Origin: Hymenobacter cyanobacteriorum
GTDB taxonomy: Bacteria > Bacteroidota > Bacteroidia > Cytophagales > Hymenobacteraceae
DNA: 64,000 nt
Direction of reading: 5' to 3'
Assembly (NCBI RefSeq): GCF_022631375.1
Contig: NZ_JALBGC010000002.1
Location: 558,001-622,000 of the forward strand
Made by a program: the position numbers and the translations under genes
Shown here: positions 15,777 through 23,711 of the stretch, one piece after another
How positions within the stretch are numbered: the first letter of the stretch is position 1
How the letters are laid out: the number at the start of each line of letters is the position of its first letter
Notes under the pieces: model-generated
What the model was told of the DNA's origin: nothing
Databases searched by the model: none
Seen by the model: the letters and a program-made list of their open reading frames with translations, nothing else

Positions 15777-16406
15777 TTACTTTCGCACCAGAAACCGCAC
15801 GAAATCCACGGCCGAGTCAATCGTATTGCGGCCCACCAAGTCGAAGCTCAGCGTCACGGCTTTTTCCACGGCGGCATCGGTGCGCTCGAAGTTCACGGTG
15901 TCGTCCTTGGCAAAATAGCCGAGCACGAACAGCGCCTGCTGCCAGAAAAAGCGCGGGTAGCCATCCTGCACCAGCGGGCGGTTGGCGATTTCGCCAGTCA
16001 CGCGGCCGTCGCGCAGCAGGTCGCTTACAAAGTATTCAAAGTCCTGTCGAAAGTCGTCGAGCACGCGGGGCGACAGCGCCGGAATGCGATGCAGCGAGCG
16101 CCGCAGGCTCATCAGCGCATAGGAGCGGTTGTTTTTGAGGATTTCGAGCAGCGTGTAGTAAAAGGCCAGGAGCTTTTCGCGGCTGCCGTAGCCATCCCAC
16201 ACCGGCTCGGCGGCGGCCGTTTCGCGGGCCTGCCGGCCGAAATCGGCCCAGATTTCGCGGTCGATGGCTTCGAAATTCGGGTAGTGCTGATAGAATTCCG
16301 ACTCGGCAACGCCCAGCTGTTGGGTCAGCTTAAACACCGATTGCGGCGGGTGGCCTTCGTTGAGCACGAAGTCGAGGTAGGCTTGTTTGATGCGGTCCTT
16401 TTCCAT
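15777..16406 (-). CDS. TetR-fold protein (regulator, or COQ9-like partner of the ABC1 kinase)
   Basis: A 209-residue protein. The N-terminus (MEKDRIKQAYLDFVLNEG, then SVFKLTQQLGVAESEFYQHY at about 23-42) is a TetR-type helix-turn-helix; the rest is a helical ligand-binding-like domain. The start at 16406 is used because the longer frame encodes repeat sequence. It may be a transcription regulator, but TetR-fold proteins paired with ABC1 kinases recall COQ9/COQ8 of quinone synthesis, so a non-DNA-binding role is possible. I cannot decide between the two from sequence alone. Confidence 0.8.
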   Translation of the reverse strand: MEKDRIKQAYLDFVLNEGHPPQSVFKLTQQLGVAESEFYQHYPNFEAIDREIWADFGRQARETAAAEPVWDGYGSREKLLAFYYTLLEILKNNRSYALMSLRRSLHRIPALSPRVLDDFRQDFEYFVSDLLRDGRVTGEIANRPLVQDGYPRFFWQQALFVLGYFAKDDTVNFERTDAAVEKAVTLSFDLVGRNTIDSAVDFVRFLVRK

Positions 16407-16444
16407 GCTGGTGTAACCGGTTGAGGGGGCGCTAGGTTCGGATT

Positions 16445-16516
16445 GTAGCGCGGACTCGGCGAGTCCGCGCCCGGGCGAACGTTCTGCAAGGCGCGGACTC
16501 GCCGAGTCCACGCTAC
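16445..16516. repeat. Palindromic intergenic repeat, family B (copy 3)
   Basis: Arms GTAGCGCGGACTCGGCGAGT and on, inverted at 16491-16516. It overlaps the stop codon of the photolyase gene (16513-16515). Confidence 0.85.
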
Positions 16517-17838
16517 GAAGCCGCAATGCGCGCCGCCCGAATGGCCTCCACGGCCCGCTCGCGGGCAAATTTGTGCTCCACAATTGGCGCGGGGTATTTT
16601 GAAGTTCCCACTTCGGGCACCCAGCGCCGGATGTATTTCAGTTCGGGGTCGACCTGCGCCTGCTGGCTCTCGGGGCTATATACCCGAAACCACGGGGCCG
16701 AGATGGCGCCGGTGCCGGCCATCCACTGCCAATTGCCCACGTTGTTGGCCATGTCGTAGTCGAGGAGCTTATCGGCAAAATACCGCTCGCCCCAGCGCCA
16801 GTCGATGAACAGGTGCTTCACCAGAAAGCCGGCCACGGTCATGCGCACGCGGTTGGGCATATAGCCGGTTTCGTTGAGCTGGCGCATGCCGGCATCGACG
16901 AGCGGGTAGCCGGTGCGGCCCTCGCACCAGGCCCGGAATTCGTCCTCGTTGTTGCGGTACTCGATGTGCCGCATCTTAGGGTCGTAGCTCTCGGTGGCCG
17001 TGCGGGGAAAATGCCAGAGCAGCATCATAAAGAAGTCGCGCCAGATGATTTCAGCCAGCAGCTTTGGGTTCAGCGCCCTGGCCTGGCGCATCACCTCGCG
17101 CACGCTCAGGGTGCCGAAACGCAGGTTCAGCGACTCGCGGGTGCTGCCGTGCTCGTTGGCGGGCGTGTCGCGGGTTTTGTGGTAGTTGCGCACGATGCTT
17201 TCGGCCGGCAGCTTCACCGGCGGGAAGTGCTGCTCTTTGCGTTCGAACCCCATGCTTTCAAGCGTAGGCCGGGCCCCAGCTTTTTCCCGGGAAACGTGGT
17301 GTAGGTAATCCTTTTTGAACAGCTTTTTGGAGTCGTGCGGCTCCAGCAGCTCATCGGTCAACCTGGCCGTGTAGGCTTTCAAATAAGCGCCGAAAACCTT
17401 GGGAACGGTGCCCGACTTGGTCATAATCTCCTCTTTGGCGAAAATCACCTGGTCCTTATAAGTGTGAAAATCAATGCCGTGCTTTTTCAGCAGCTTCGCC
17501 ACGGCCGTGTCGCGCTCGGTGGCGTAGGGTTCGTAGTCCTCGTTGGTGTGCACGGCCGCCACCTCAAAGTCCTGCACCAACTGCTCCAGCACCTGCAGCG
17601 GCGCGCCGTAACGGGCCAGGAAAGTGCCGCCCGCCGCTTCGGTTTCCTGCGCCAGCTTTTCTACTTCATCATGAATGAAGGTGAGCCGGGCATCAGCCTT
17701 TTCAGGCAGATGGTCCAGGATTTCCTGGTCGTAGATGAACAGCGGCAGCACCGGCAGGCCGCTCGCCAGCGCTGCCGCCAGCCCCGCATTATCATGAATG
17801 CGCAGGTCGCGCCGGTACCAGAAGATGCAGATTTTCAT
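16513..17838 (-). CDS. phr: Deoxyribodipyrimidine photolyase / cryptochrome family
   Basis: A 441-residue flavoprotein that repairs UV-induced pyrimidine dimers with blue light. The N-terminal Rossmann-like domain starts FWYRRDLRIHDNAGL (5-19). The C-terminal FAD domain has the signature WRWGERYFADKLLDYDMANNVGNWQW. The start at 17838 (MKICIFW) is chosen because upstream codons are repeat sequence. Class I by overall pattern; a DASH-type cryptochrome is less likely from length. It is followed closely on the same strand by the TetR-fold gene. Confidence 0.92.
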   Translation of the reverse strand: MKICIFWYRRDLRIHDNAGLAAALASGLPVLPLFIYDQEILDHLPEKADARLTFIHDEVEKLAQETEAAGGTFLARYGAPLQVLEQLVQDFEVAAVHTNEDYEPYATERDTAVAKLLKKHGIDFHTYKDQVIFAKEEIMTKSGTVPKVFGAYLKAYTARLTDELLEPHDSKKLFKKDYLHHVSREKAGARPTLESMGFERKEQHFPPVKLPAESIVRNYHKTRDTPANEHGSTRESLNLRFGTLSVREVMRQARALNPKLLAEIIWRDFFMMLLWHFPRTATESYDPKMRHIEYRNNEDEFRAWCEGRTGYPLVDAGMRQLNETGYMPNRVRMTVAGFLVKHLFIDWRWGERYFADKLLDYDMANNVGNWQWMAGTGAISAPWFRVYSPESQQAQVDPELKYIRRWVPEVGTSKYPAPIVEHKFARERAVEAIRAARIAAS

Positions 17839-17840
17839 AT

Positions 17841-17925
17841 TTGTTGTAAGTTGCTGGTTGTCAGTCCTTAGGTTAATCAACCGATAATCTGCTCCTAACA
17901 ATTGACAACCAGCAACTGACAACAA
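17841..17925. repeat. Palindromic intergenic repeat, family F (copy 1)
   Basis: Left TTGTTGTAAGTTGCTGGTTG (17841 on) and right TTGACAACCAGCAACTGACA (17902 on) are inverted copies. It fills the gap between the SDR and photolyase genes. Second copy at 50014. Confidence 0.8.
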
Positions 17926-17930
17926 AAACA

Positions 17931-18647
17931 CTACTTCAATTTTCCCATGCCGCCATCCACGGCCAGTACCTGGCCGGTCACAAACGAGCTGTGGTCGGAG
18001 AGCAGGAATGAGGCCGTGTAGGCCAAATCCTCGGGCTGGCCGATGCGCTGCAAGGGGTGGCGCTTGCCACCGGCCTCCACCTTCTCGGGCGAATTCAATA
18101 ATGCAGCGGCCAGGGGCGTGTTGGTGAGCGAGGGTGCGATGCAGTTTACGCGCACGCCGCTGGCGGCGTACTCGGCCGCCAAAGCCCGCGTGAGGCCCTC
18201 CACGGCCGCTTTGGCCGTGGCAATGCTGGCGTGGAAGCTCATGCCTGTATCGGCCGCCACGGTGCTGAACAGCACGACGGACGCGGTGCCTTTGGCTTTT
18301 TTCAGGCGCTTCATTACCGCTTGCAGCACCCGCACCGCGCCCAGCACGTTCAGGTCGAAATCGGCCGCAAAATCGGCCACGGGGATGCGCTCAAATGGGC
18401 GCAGCTTGATGCTGCCGGGGCAGTACACCACGCCGTGCAGCACGTCGGGCAGCGCATCGAACGTAGCACCGGTTTCCTGCGTGGCGTCGTAATCGAAGTA
18501 CGTGGTGTTCAGGGCTGCCAGCTCGGGCGAGCGGTGGCGCGAGGCCGTGAACAGGTTGGCCCCGAGGCCGGTGAGCAGCGTGGCCGTGGCCAGGCCAATG
18601 CCGGATGAGGCGCCGATAACCAGAATGTTTTTGTCGGAAAACTGCAT
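17931..18647 (-). CDS. Short-chain dehydrogenase/reductase
   Basis: A 238-residue classical SDR. The cofactor loop is GASSGIGLATA (residues 10-20), and YCPGS replaces the usual NNAG (about 76-80). The catalytic region has VLFSTVAADTGMSFHASIATAKAAVEGL, where the usual YxxxK Tyr is replaced: the pattern reads SIATAK, so the active-site tyrosine appears to be missing while the Lys is kept. This makes the oxidoreductase activity uncertain. C-terminus LAVDGGMG is typical. Start at 18647 (MQFSDKN). Confidence 0.82.
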   Translation of the reverse strand: MQFSDKNILVIGASSGIGLATATLLTGLGANLFTASRHRSPELAALNTTYFDYDATQETGATFDALPDVLHGVVYCPGSIKLRPFERIPVADFAADFDLNVLGAVRVLQAVMKRLKKAKGTASVVLFSTVAADTGMSFHASIATAKAAVEGLTRALAAEYAASGVRVNCIAPSLTNTPLAAALLNSPEKVEAGGKRHPLQRIGQPEDLAYTASFLLSDHSSFVTGQVLAVDGGMGKLK

Positions 18648-18717
18648 AGGTGGCCCAGCGAGAAAAGCGTGAGCCAGCACAACAGCGGGGCTACCCATAG
18701 GGTTGGCGACCCTCGGC

Positions 18718-19296
18718 TTAAAATTCGAGAGTCAGGTCGAAGCGGCCGTCCTGCAGCTCGGCGGCGGCCGCATTGCCCGCAGCCGCGAAGCGCAGGGCGA
18801 AAGTGCCGCTAATATGCCGGGTGTTGGGGTCCCAGGCAGTTATTTCAATAATGCCGGGGTTCTGCGTCGGCAGCATCTGTGCGGGGCCGGGTAGCCAGTG
18901 CTGGTTGGCGGCGTCGCGGGTGGCAAGCTGCAGGGTAGTGGCCGTTGGGGTGGGCAGGTACCGCCCTGCGCCGCGGAAGTGCGCCAGCTGAAACGTGAGC
19001 CCGTGCAAAACCGAATTGCGGGACTCGTAATTCTGCGTATCGGCCGAATTGATTTGCAGCGTGCTATCGGGATAGAGCAGGCCATTCACCGGCTTCGCCC
19101 AGCGGCCAAACGAAAAAATGGCCGCTAGCAGCGACTGGCCATAATCGTGGGCGACCACTGGCACGCCATTTAAATGGTATTCAACCGTATTGCCCTGAAA
19201 AACCGGGACATCGGGCAACGCGGGCTCAACGTCGGTGGTGGCGAGGGTGCAGCCCGCGAAGGCGCCGAGCAACAGGCACAACAAAAAACGAGGCAT
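18718..19296 (-). CDS. Putative lipoprotein, hypothetical
   Basis: A 192-residue protein with a lipobox (GAFAGC, Cys16), so probably an outer-membrane or periplasmic lipoprotein. Beta-rich after the anchor. The segment ITAWDPNTRHISGTFALRFAA (about 152-172) resembles the C-terminal part of DUF6252-type lipoproteins of Bacteroidota; that match is from memory and weak. It follows the 19316 gene by 19 bases on the same strand and they are probably cotranscribed. Confidence 0.65.
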   Translation of the reverse strand: MPRFLLCLLLGAFAGCTLATTDVEPALPDVPVFQGNTVEYHLNGVPVVAHDYGQSLLAAIFSFGRWAKPVNGLLYPDSTLQINSADTQNYESRNSVLHGLTFQLAHFRGAGRYLPTPTATTLQLATRDAANQHWLPGPAQMLPTQNPGIIEITAWDPNTRHISGTFALRFAAAGNAAAAELQDGRFDLTLEF

Positions 19297-19315
19297 GGTT
19301 CAATAAATGAAAGAG

Positions 19316-19921
19316 TTAGCGGCCAGCGGCCGACCAGCGCGCCAGGTCGAATTGGACCGTCGAAAGCAGGCAGTACACCGAGTGCTGCGGGTTTAGGTTG
19401 GCCTGGCCCGTGAGGCCCAGCCGCACGCTGCTGTGCGCAAACTCGGGCGCTTGCCAGGCCAGCTCCAGCGGCAGGCCCAGGGCTGCGTAGTCGCGGTAGG
19501 CATAGTAGTGGGTGGCATCGGAGGTAAACAGGCCGCTTTTGCGCAGGCTGTAGCGGTATTCGCCCAGCTGCCGGCCGTTCACGTAGGCCAGCCCTGCGGC
19601 CACTATCACAATCGACTTACCGGCTTTCAGGGGGTAGCCCACCAGGCCAGCAGCCACTTCGAACTGCTGCGAGTAAGCATTGATGTCATCGCCAAACAGA
19701 TGCGCCCGCGGCTCTGCATCCGGCCCCCAAATTTTGCCGCGAACCCGGGCATAGGAAACCCACCGCTGGGCGCGGTAGCCGCCGTGCATTTCCAGGCCAT
19801 TGCCCACGCCCAACCCCATTTGCCACGACGATGACGCCGCCGGAGGCGCCCCCGGGGCCGATTGGGCCTGCACTGTCAGGCTCAGCAGTAGGGCCGGCAG
19901 GAAGTGATAATGAGAAGCCAT
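19316..19921 (-). CDS. Secreted hypothetical protein
   Basis: A 201-residue protein with a signal peptide (MASHYHFLPALLLSLTVQAQ). The body alternates aromatic and small residues in short strands (for example HYYAYRDYAALGLPLELAW near 150-168), as in small outer-membrane beta-barrels or surface proteins. No family recognised. The start at 19921 was chosen for the signal peptide over a longer frame beginning at 20011. Confidence 0.6.
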   Translation of the reverse strand: MASHYHFLPALLLSLTVQAQSAPGAPPAASSSWQMGLGVGNGLEMHGGYRAQRWVSYARVRGKIWGPDAEPRAHLFGDDINAYSQQFEVAAGLVGYPLKAGKSIVIVAAGLAYVNGRQLGEYRYSLRKSGLFTSDATHYYAYRDYAALGLPLELAWQAPEFAHSSVRLGLTGQANLNPQHSVYCLLSTVQFDLARWSAAGR

Positions 19922-20064
19922 TGGAAGAAAAGATGTTGGAAAGGCACAGGCTTGCGCGGAAGCTTTCGCAGAGATACGGCACCGGTGAAATTGGTTGCAC
20001 CAGTACTTCACAAATTGGTAACACAGACCATTTGCCGTTGACGGGCAATTAATTGCAGCTTGTG

Positions 20065-20108
20065 CAAACGTTTGTATTGATGTTTCTACAGCCTTTGGCG
20101 TAGTTTCG
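20065..20108 (+). promoter_or_regulatory. Perfect LacI-type palindrome and promoter upstream of pyruvate carboxylase
   Basis: CAAACGTTTG at 20065-20074 is a perfect 10-bp palindrome with a central CpG, extended by TG on the left. TTG at 20077-20079 and TAGTTTCG at 20101-20108 (21-base spacer) form a plausible Bacteroidota promoter. The operator lies just upstream of the -33 element. It is the same motif type as the array at 303-588. Confidence 0.55.
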
Positions 20109-20139
20109 CCGTATTCGCGCCTGTTATCCCACTGCTTCT

Positions 20140-23100
20140 ATGAACATAACTAAACTCCTGGTCGCCAACCGCGGCGAAATTGCCATTCGCGTGATGCGCG
20201 CCGCCACCGAGCTCAACATCCCCACCGTCGCCCTCTACACCTACGAGGACCGGTACTCGCAGCACCGCTACAAGGCCGACGAAGCCTACCAGATTGGCCG
20301 CGACGACGAGCCGCTAAAGCCGTATCTGGACATCGAAGGCGTCATCCGCATCGCCAAGGAAAACGGCGCCAACGCCATCCACCCCGGCTATGGCTTCCTC
20401 TCCGAAAACGCCATGCTCTCGCGCCGCTGCGCCGAAGAAGGCATCATTTTCGTCGGCCCGCGCCCCGAAGTCATGGAGGCCCTCGGCGACAAAGTGCGCG
20501 CCAAGGAAGTGGCCCAGCAGTGCCAGGTTCCCCAAATCGAAAGCAGCGAGGCTGAGCTGGTCGACTTTGAAACCGCTAAAACCGAAGCCAACCGCATCGG
20601 CTACCCCGTGATGCTGAAGGCGGCCAGCGGCGGCGGCGGGCGCGGCATGCGCATCATCCGCGACGATGAGCAGCTGGAAAAAGGCTTTTTTGAGGCCCGC
20701 AACGAAGCGCTGAATGCGTTTGGTGACGACACGGTGTTCCTCGAAAAATTCGTGGAGCGCCCCAAGCACATTGAAATTCAGCTGGTGGGCGACCACCACG
20801 GCAACCTCGTGCACCTGTATGAGCGCGACTGTTCGGTGCAGCGCCGCTTCCAGAAAGTGGTGGAAGTAGCGCCCGCCATGAACCTGCCCGACCACCAGCG
20901 CCACCTCCTGTATGAGTACGCTCTGCGCATCGGCCGGGCCGTGGGCTACGACAACGTGGGCACCGTGGAATTTCTGGTGAACCCCGAGCAGGACCGGATT
21001 TACTTTATTGAAGTGAACCCCCGCATTCAGGTAGAACACACGGTAACCGAGATGATTACCGGCATCGACCTGATTAAAACCCAGATTTACATCGCCGCCA
21101 ACTACAAGCTCAGCGACCCCGAAATTGGCCTCGGCCCCGATGTGGTGCCGCTGCGCGCTGGTTTTGCGGTGCAGTGCCGCGTGACTACCGAAAACCCCGC
21201 CAACGACTTCAAGCCCGACTACGGCACCATCGTGGCTTACCGCTCGGCCGGCGGCTTCGGCATCCGGCTCGACGAGGGCTCGGTGTATCAGGGCGCGGTG
21301 GTGTCGCCGTTTTTCGATTCGATGCTGGTGAAAATTTCGGCCCACGCGCCCACCCTGCACGCGGCGGCCCAAAAGATGTTGCGCGCGCTCGACGAGTTTC
21401 GGGTGCGCGGGGTGCAAACCAACATTCCGTTTCTGAAAAATATCGTCGGCAACGAGGAATTCCAGACCGGCCACGCCACCGTTGATTTCATCAAGGACCG
21501 GCCCGAGCTGTTCCAGTTCGAAAACCGGCAGGACCGCGCCACGCGCCTGCTCGGCTTCATCGGCGAAACGGTGGTGAACGGCAACCCCGACGTGCGCCAC
21601 CTGCTCGACCCGCGCGCCAACCCGCGCCGCCCGCACCTGCCGCACTCCGAATTTACCGAGCCAACCCCCGGCACCAAGCAGAAGCTGGACGAGCTGGGCC
21701 CCGAAAAATTTGCCGAGTGGCTGCGCAACGAGCCCCTGATTCATTACACCGACACCACCCTGCGCGACGCCCACCAGAGCCTGCTGGCCACCCGCATGCG
21801 CACCTGGGACATGCTGAAAGTGGCCCGTGCCTACGCCCAGCAGCATCCCCAAACGTTCAGCCTCGAAGTCTGGGGCGGCGCGACGTTCGATGTGGCCCTG
21901 CGCTTCTTGCACGAAGACCCCTGGGAGCGCCTGGCCAAGCTGCGCGAAGCCATCCCGAACATCCTCCTACAAATGCTCATTCGCGGGGCCAACGGCGTGG
22001 GCTACAAGGCTTACCCCGATAACCTGACCGAGCGGTTTGTGCAGCAAGCGGCCGAAACGGGCGTGGACGTTTTTCGCATTTTCGACTCGCTGAACTGGAT
22101 GAAAGGGCTGGAAGCCTGCATCGGCTTCGTGCGCAACAAAACCACGCGCCTGGCCGAAGCCAGCATCTGCTACACCGGGGACATCATGGACCCGAACCGC
22201 ACCAAATACACCCTCGACTACTACCTCAAGCTGGCCAAGCAGCTCGAAGATGCCGGCGCGCACATCCTCTGCATCAAGGACATGGCCGGCCTGCTCAAGC
22301 CCTACGCCGCCACCGAGCTGATTCAGGGCCTGCGCGATACCGTGAAGCTGCCCATTCACCTGCACACCCACGACACCTCCTCGCTGCAGCCTGCTACGTA
22401 CGCCAAAGCCGTGGAAGCCGGGGCCAACGTCATCGATGTGGCCATTGGCTCGCTCTCGGGTCTCACCTCGCAGCCCAACTTCAATTCGGTGGTCGAAATG
22501 TTCCGGGGCACGCCGCGCCACCGCGAGTTCAACCAGCATTCGCTCAACGAGTTCAGCAACTACTGGGAGGCCGTACGCGAGATGTATTACCCGTTCGAGT
22601 CGGGCCTGAAAGCGGGCACTTCGGAGGTGTTTCAGCACGAGATTCCCGGCGGCCAATATTCCAACCTGCGCCCGCAGGCGGCCTCGCTGGGCCTGCTCGA
22701 CAAGTTTGAGGAGGTGAAGCAGCGCTTCGCCGACGTGAACCTGATGTTTGGCGACATCGTGAAGGTGACGCCCAGCTCGAAAGTGGTGGGCGACATGGCC
22801 CTGTTTATGGTGTCGAATAATCTCACGCCGCAGGACGTGATGGATAAAGGGGAAGGCCTGAACTTCCCCGAGTCGGTGCGCGAGCTGTTTCGCGGCGACA
22901 TTGGCCAGCCCGAAGGCGGCTGGCCCGCCGAACTGCAAAAGCTGATTCTCAAGAACGAAACCCCGTTCACCGACCGGCCCAACGACCACCTAGCACCCAT
23001 CGATTTCGACAAGGAGTGGGCAGCGTTTCAGGAGAAATTTCCCGGCGCGAAATTCACCGATATGCTCTCGTCGCTGCTCTACCCGAAGGTGTTTGAGGAG

Positions 23101-23580
23101 TATTGGGCGCACCGCCAGAAATTTGGCAACGTGAGCAAAGTGCCGACCTCGACGTTCTTCTACGGCCTGAAATCGGGCGAGGAAACCATCATCGAAATTG
23201 CCCGGGGCAAGTCGGTTATCGTGCGCTTGGAATCGGTGGGCGACATCAATGAGGAAGGCTGTCGCACCATCTTCTTCACCCTCAACGGCCAGACCCGCAA
23301 CCTGCAGGTGCGCGACCAGTCGGTGGCCGTCACCAAAATCAGCAATGCCAAGGCCGACAAAGCCAACCCGCGCCAGCTGGGCGCGCCACTGCAAGGCATG
23401 CTCAGCAAAGTGCTGGTGAAACCCGGCCAGGCCGCACCCAAAAACACGCCGCTCTTCGTCATCGAAGCCATGAAGATGGAAACCACCATCACGGCCCCGC
23501 AGGACCTGACCGTGGCCGACGTGGTGCTGCCCGAAGGCACCCGCGTGAGCGCCGATGATTTGGTGCTGACGCTGGGTTAG
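20140..23580 (+). CDS. pyc: Pyruvate carboxylase
   Basis: A 1146-residue biotin enzyme that carboxylates pyruvate to oxaloacetate, feeding the TCA cycle and gluconeogenesis. Domains in order: biotin carboxylase (about 1-450, with the ATP-grasp loop KAASGGGGRGM and ERDCSVQRRFQKVVE), carboxyltransferase (about 530-800, beginning YTDTTLRDAHQSLLATRMRT, with the metal site HLHTHDT), the allosteric/PC-specific region (about 870-1060) and a C-terminal biotinyl domain with the biotin lysine Lys1112 in EAMKMETT. Full length and intact; single-chain form. Monocistronic, with its own promoter and a LacI-type palindrome upstream. Confidence 0.97.
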   Translation: MNITKLLVANRGEIAIRVMRAATELNIPTVALYTYEDRYSQHRYKADEAYQIGRDDEPLKPYLDIEGVIRIAKENGANAIHPGYGFLSENAMLSRRCAEEGIIFVGPRPEVMEALGDKVRAKEVAQQCQVPQIESSEAELVDFETAKTEANRIGYPVMLKAASGGGGRGMRIIRDDEQLEKGFFEARNEALNAFGDDTVFLEKFVERPKHIEIQLVGDHHGNLVHLYERDCSVQRRFQKVVEVAPAMNLPDHQRHLLYEYALRIGRAVGYDNVGTVEFLVNPEQDRIYFIEVNPRIQVEHTVTEMITGIDLIKTQIYIAANYKLSDPEIGLGPDVVPLRAGFAVQCRVTTENPANDFKPDYGTIVAYRSAGGFGIRLDEGSVYQGAVVSPFFDSMLVKISAHAPTLHAAAQKMLRALDEFRVRGVQTNIPFLKNIVGNEEFQTGHATVDFIKDRPELFQFENRQDRATRLLGFIGETVVNGNPDVRHLLDPRANPRRPHLPHSEFTEPTPGTKQKLDELGPEKFAEWLRNEPLIHYTDTTLRDAHQSLLATRMRTWDMLKVARAYAQQHPQTFSLEVWGGATFDVALRFLHEDPWERLAKLREAIPNILLQMLIRGANGVGYKAYPDNLTERFVQQAAETGVDVFRIFDSLNWMKGLEACIGFVRNKTTRLAEASICYTGDIMDPNRTKYTLDYYLKLAKQLEDAGAHILCIKDMAGLLKPYAATELIQGLRDTVKLPIHLHTHDTSSLQPATYAKAVEAGANVIDVAIGSLSGLTSQPNFNSVVEMFRGTPRHREFNQHSLNEFSNYWEAVREMYYPFESGLKAGTSEVFQHEIPGGQYSNLRPQAASLGLLDKFEEVKQRFADVNLMFGDIVKVTPSSKVVGDMALFMVSNNLTPQDVMDKGEGLNFPESVRELFRGDIGQPEGGWPAELQKLILKNETPFTDRPNDHLAPIDFDKEWAAFQEKFPGAKFTDMLSSLLYPKVFEEYWAHRQKFGNVSKVPTSTFFYGLKSGEETIIEIARGKSVIVRLESVGDINEEGCRTIFFTLNGQTRNLQVRDQSVAVTKISNAKADKANPRQLGAPLQGMLSKVLVKPGQAAPKNTPLFVIEAMKMETTITAPQDLTVADVVLPEGTRVSADDLVLTLG

Positions 23581-23589
23581 TTGATAAAT

Positions 23590-23671
23590 GTAGAGACGCA
23601 TATTTGCGTCTCGTCGTTGAACAATGCCGTCGAGACGGCGCACACGACGAGACGCAAATATGCGTCTCTAC
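23590..23671. repeat. Palindromic intergenic repeat, family D (copy 1)
   Basis: Perfect 28-base arms (23590-23617 and 23644-23671) starting GTAGAGACGCATATTTGCGT. Each arm has an inner palindrome GACGCATATTTGCGTC. Second copy at 29682. Confidence 0.92.
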
Positions 23672-23711
23672 GCTTGTCTTGCATTAATATCAACCTACTT
23701 CCTGGTAGACA

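Noticed and set aside
20314..21912. 532-codon open frame antisense to pyruvate carboxylase
   Set aside because: It mirrors the GC-rich codons of pyc and has no motif. The plus-strand frame contains the full biotin carboxylase signature.
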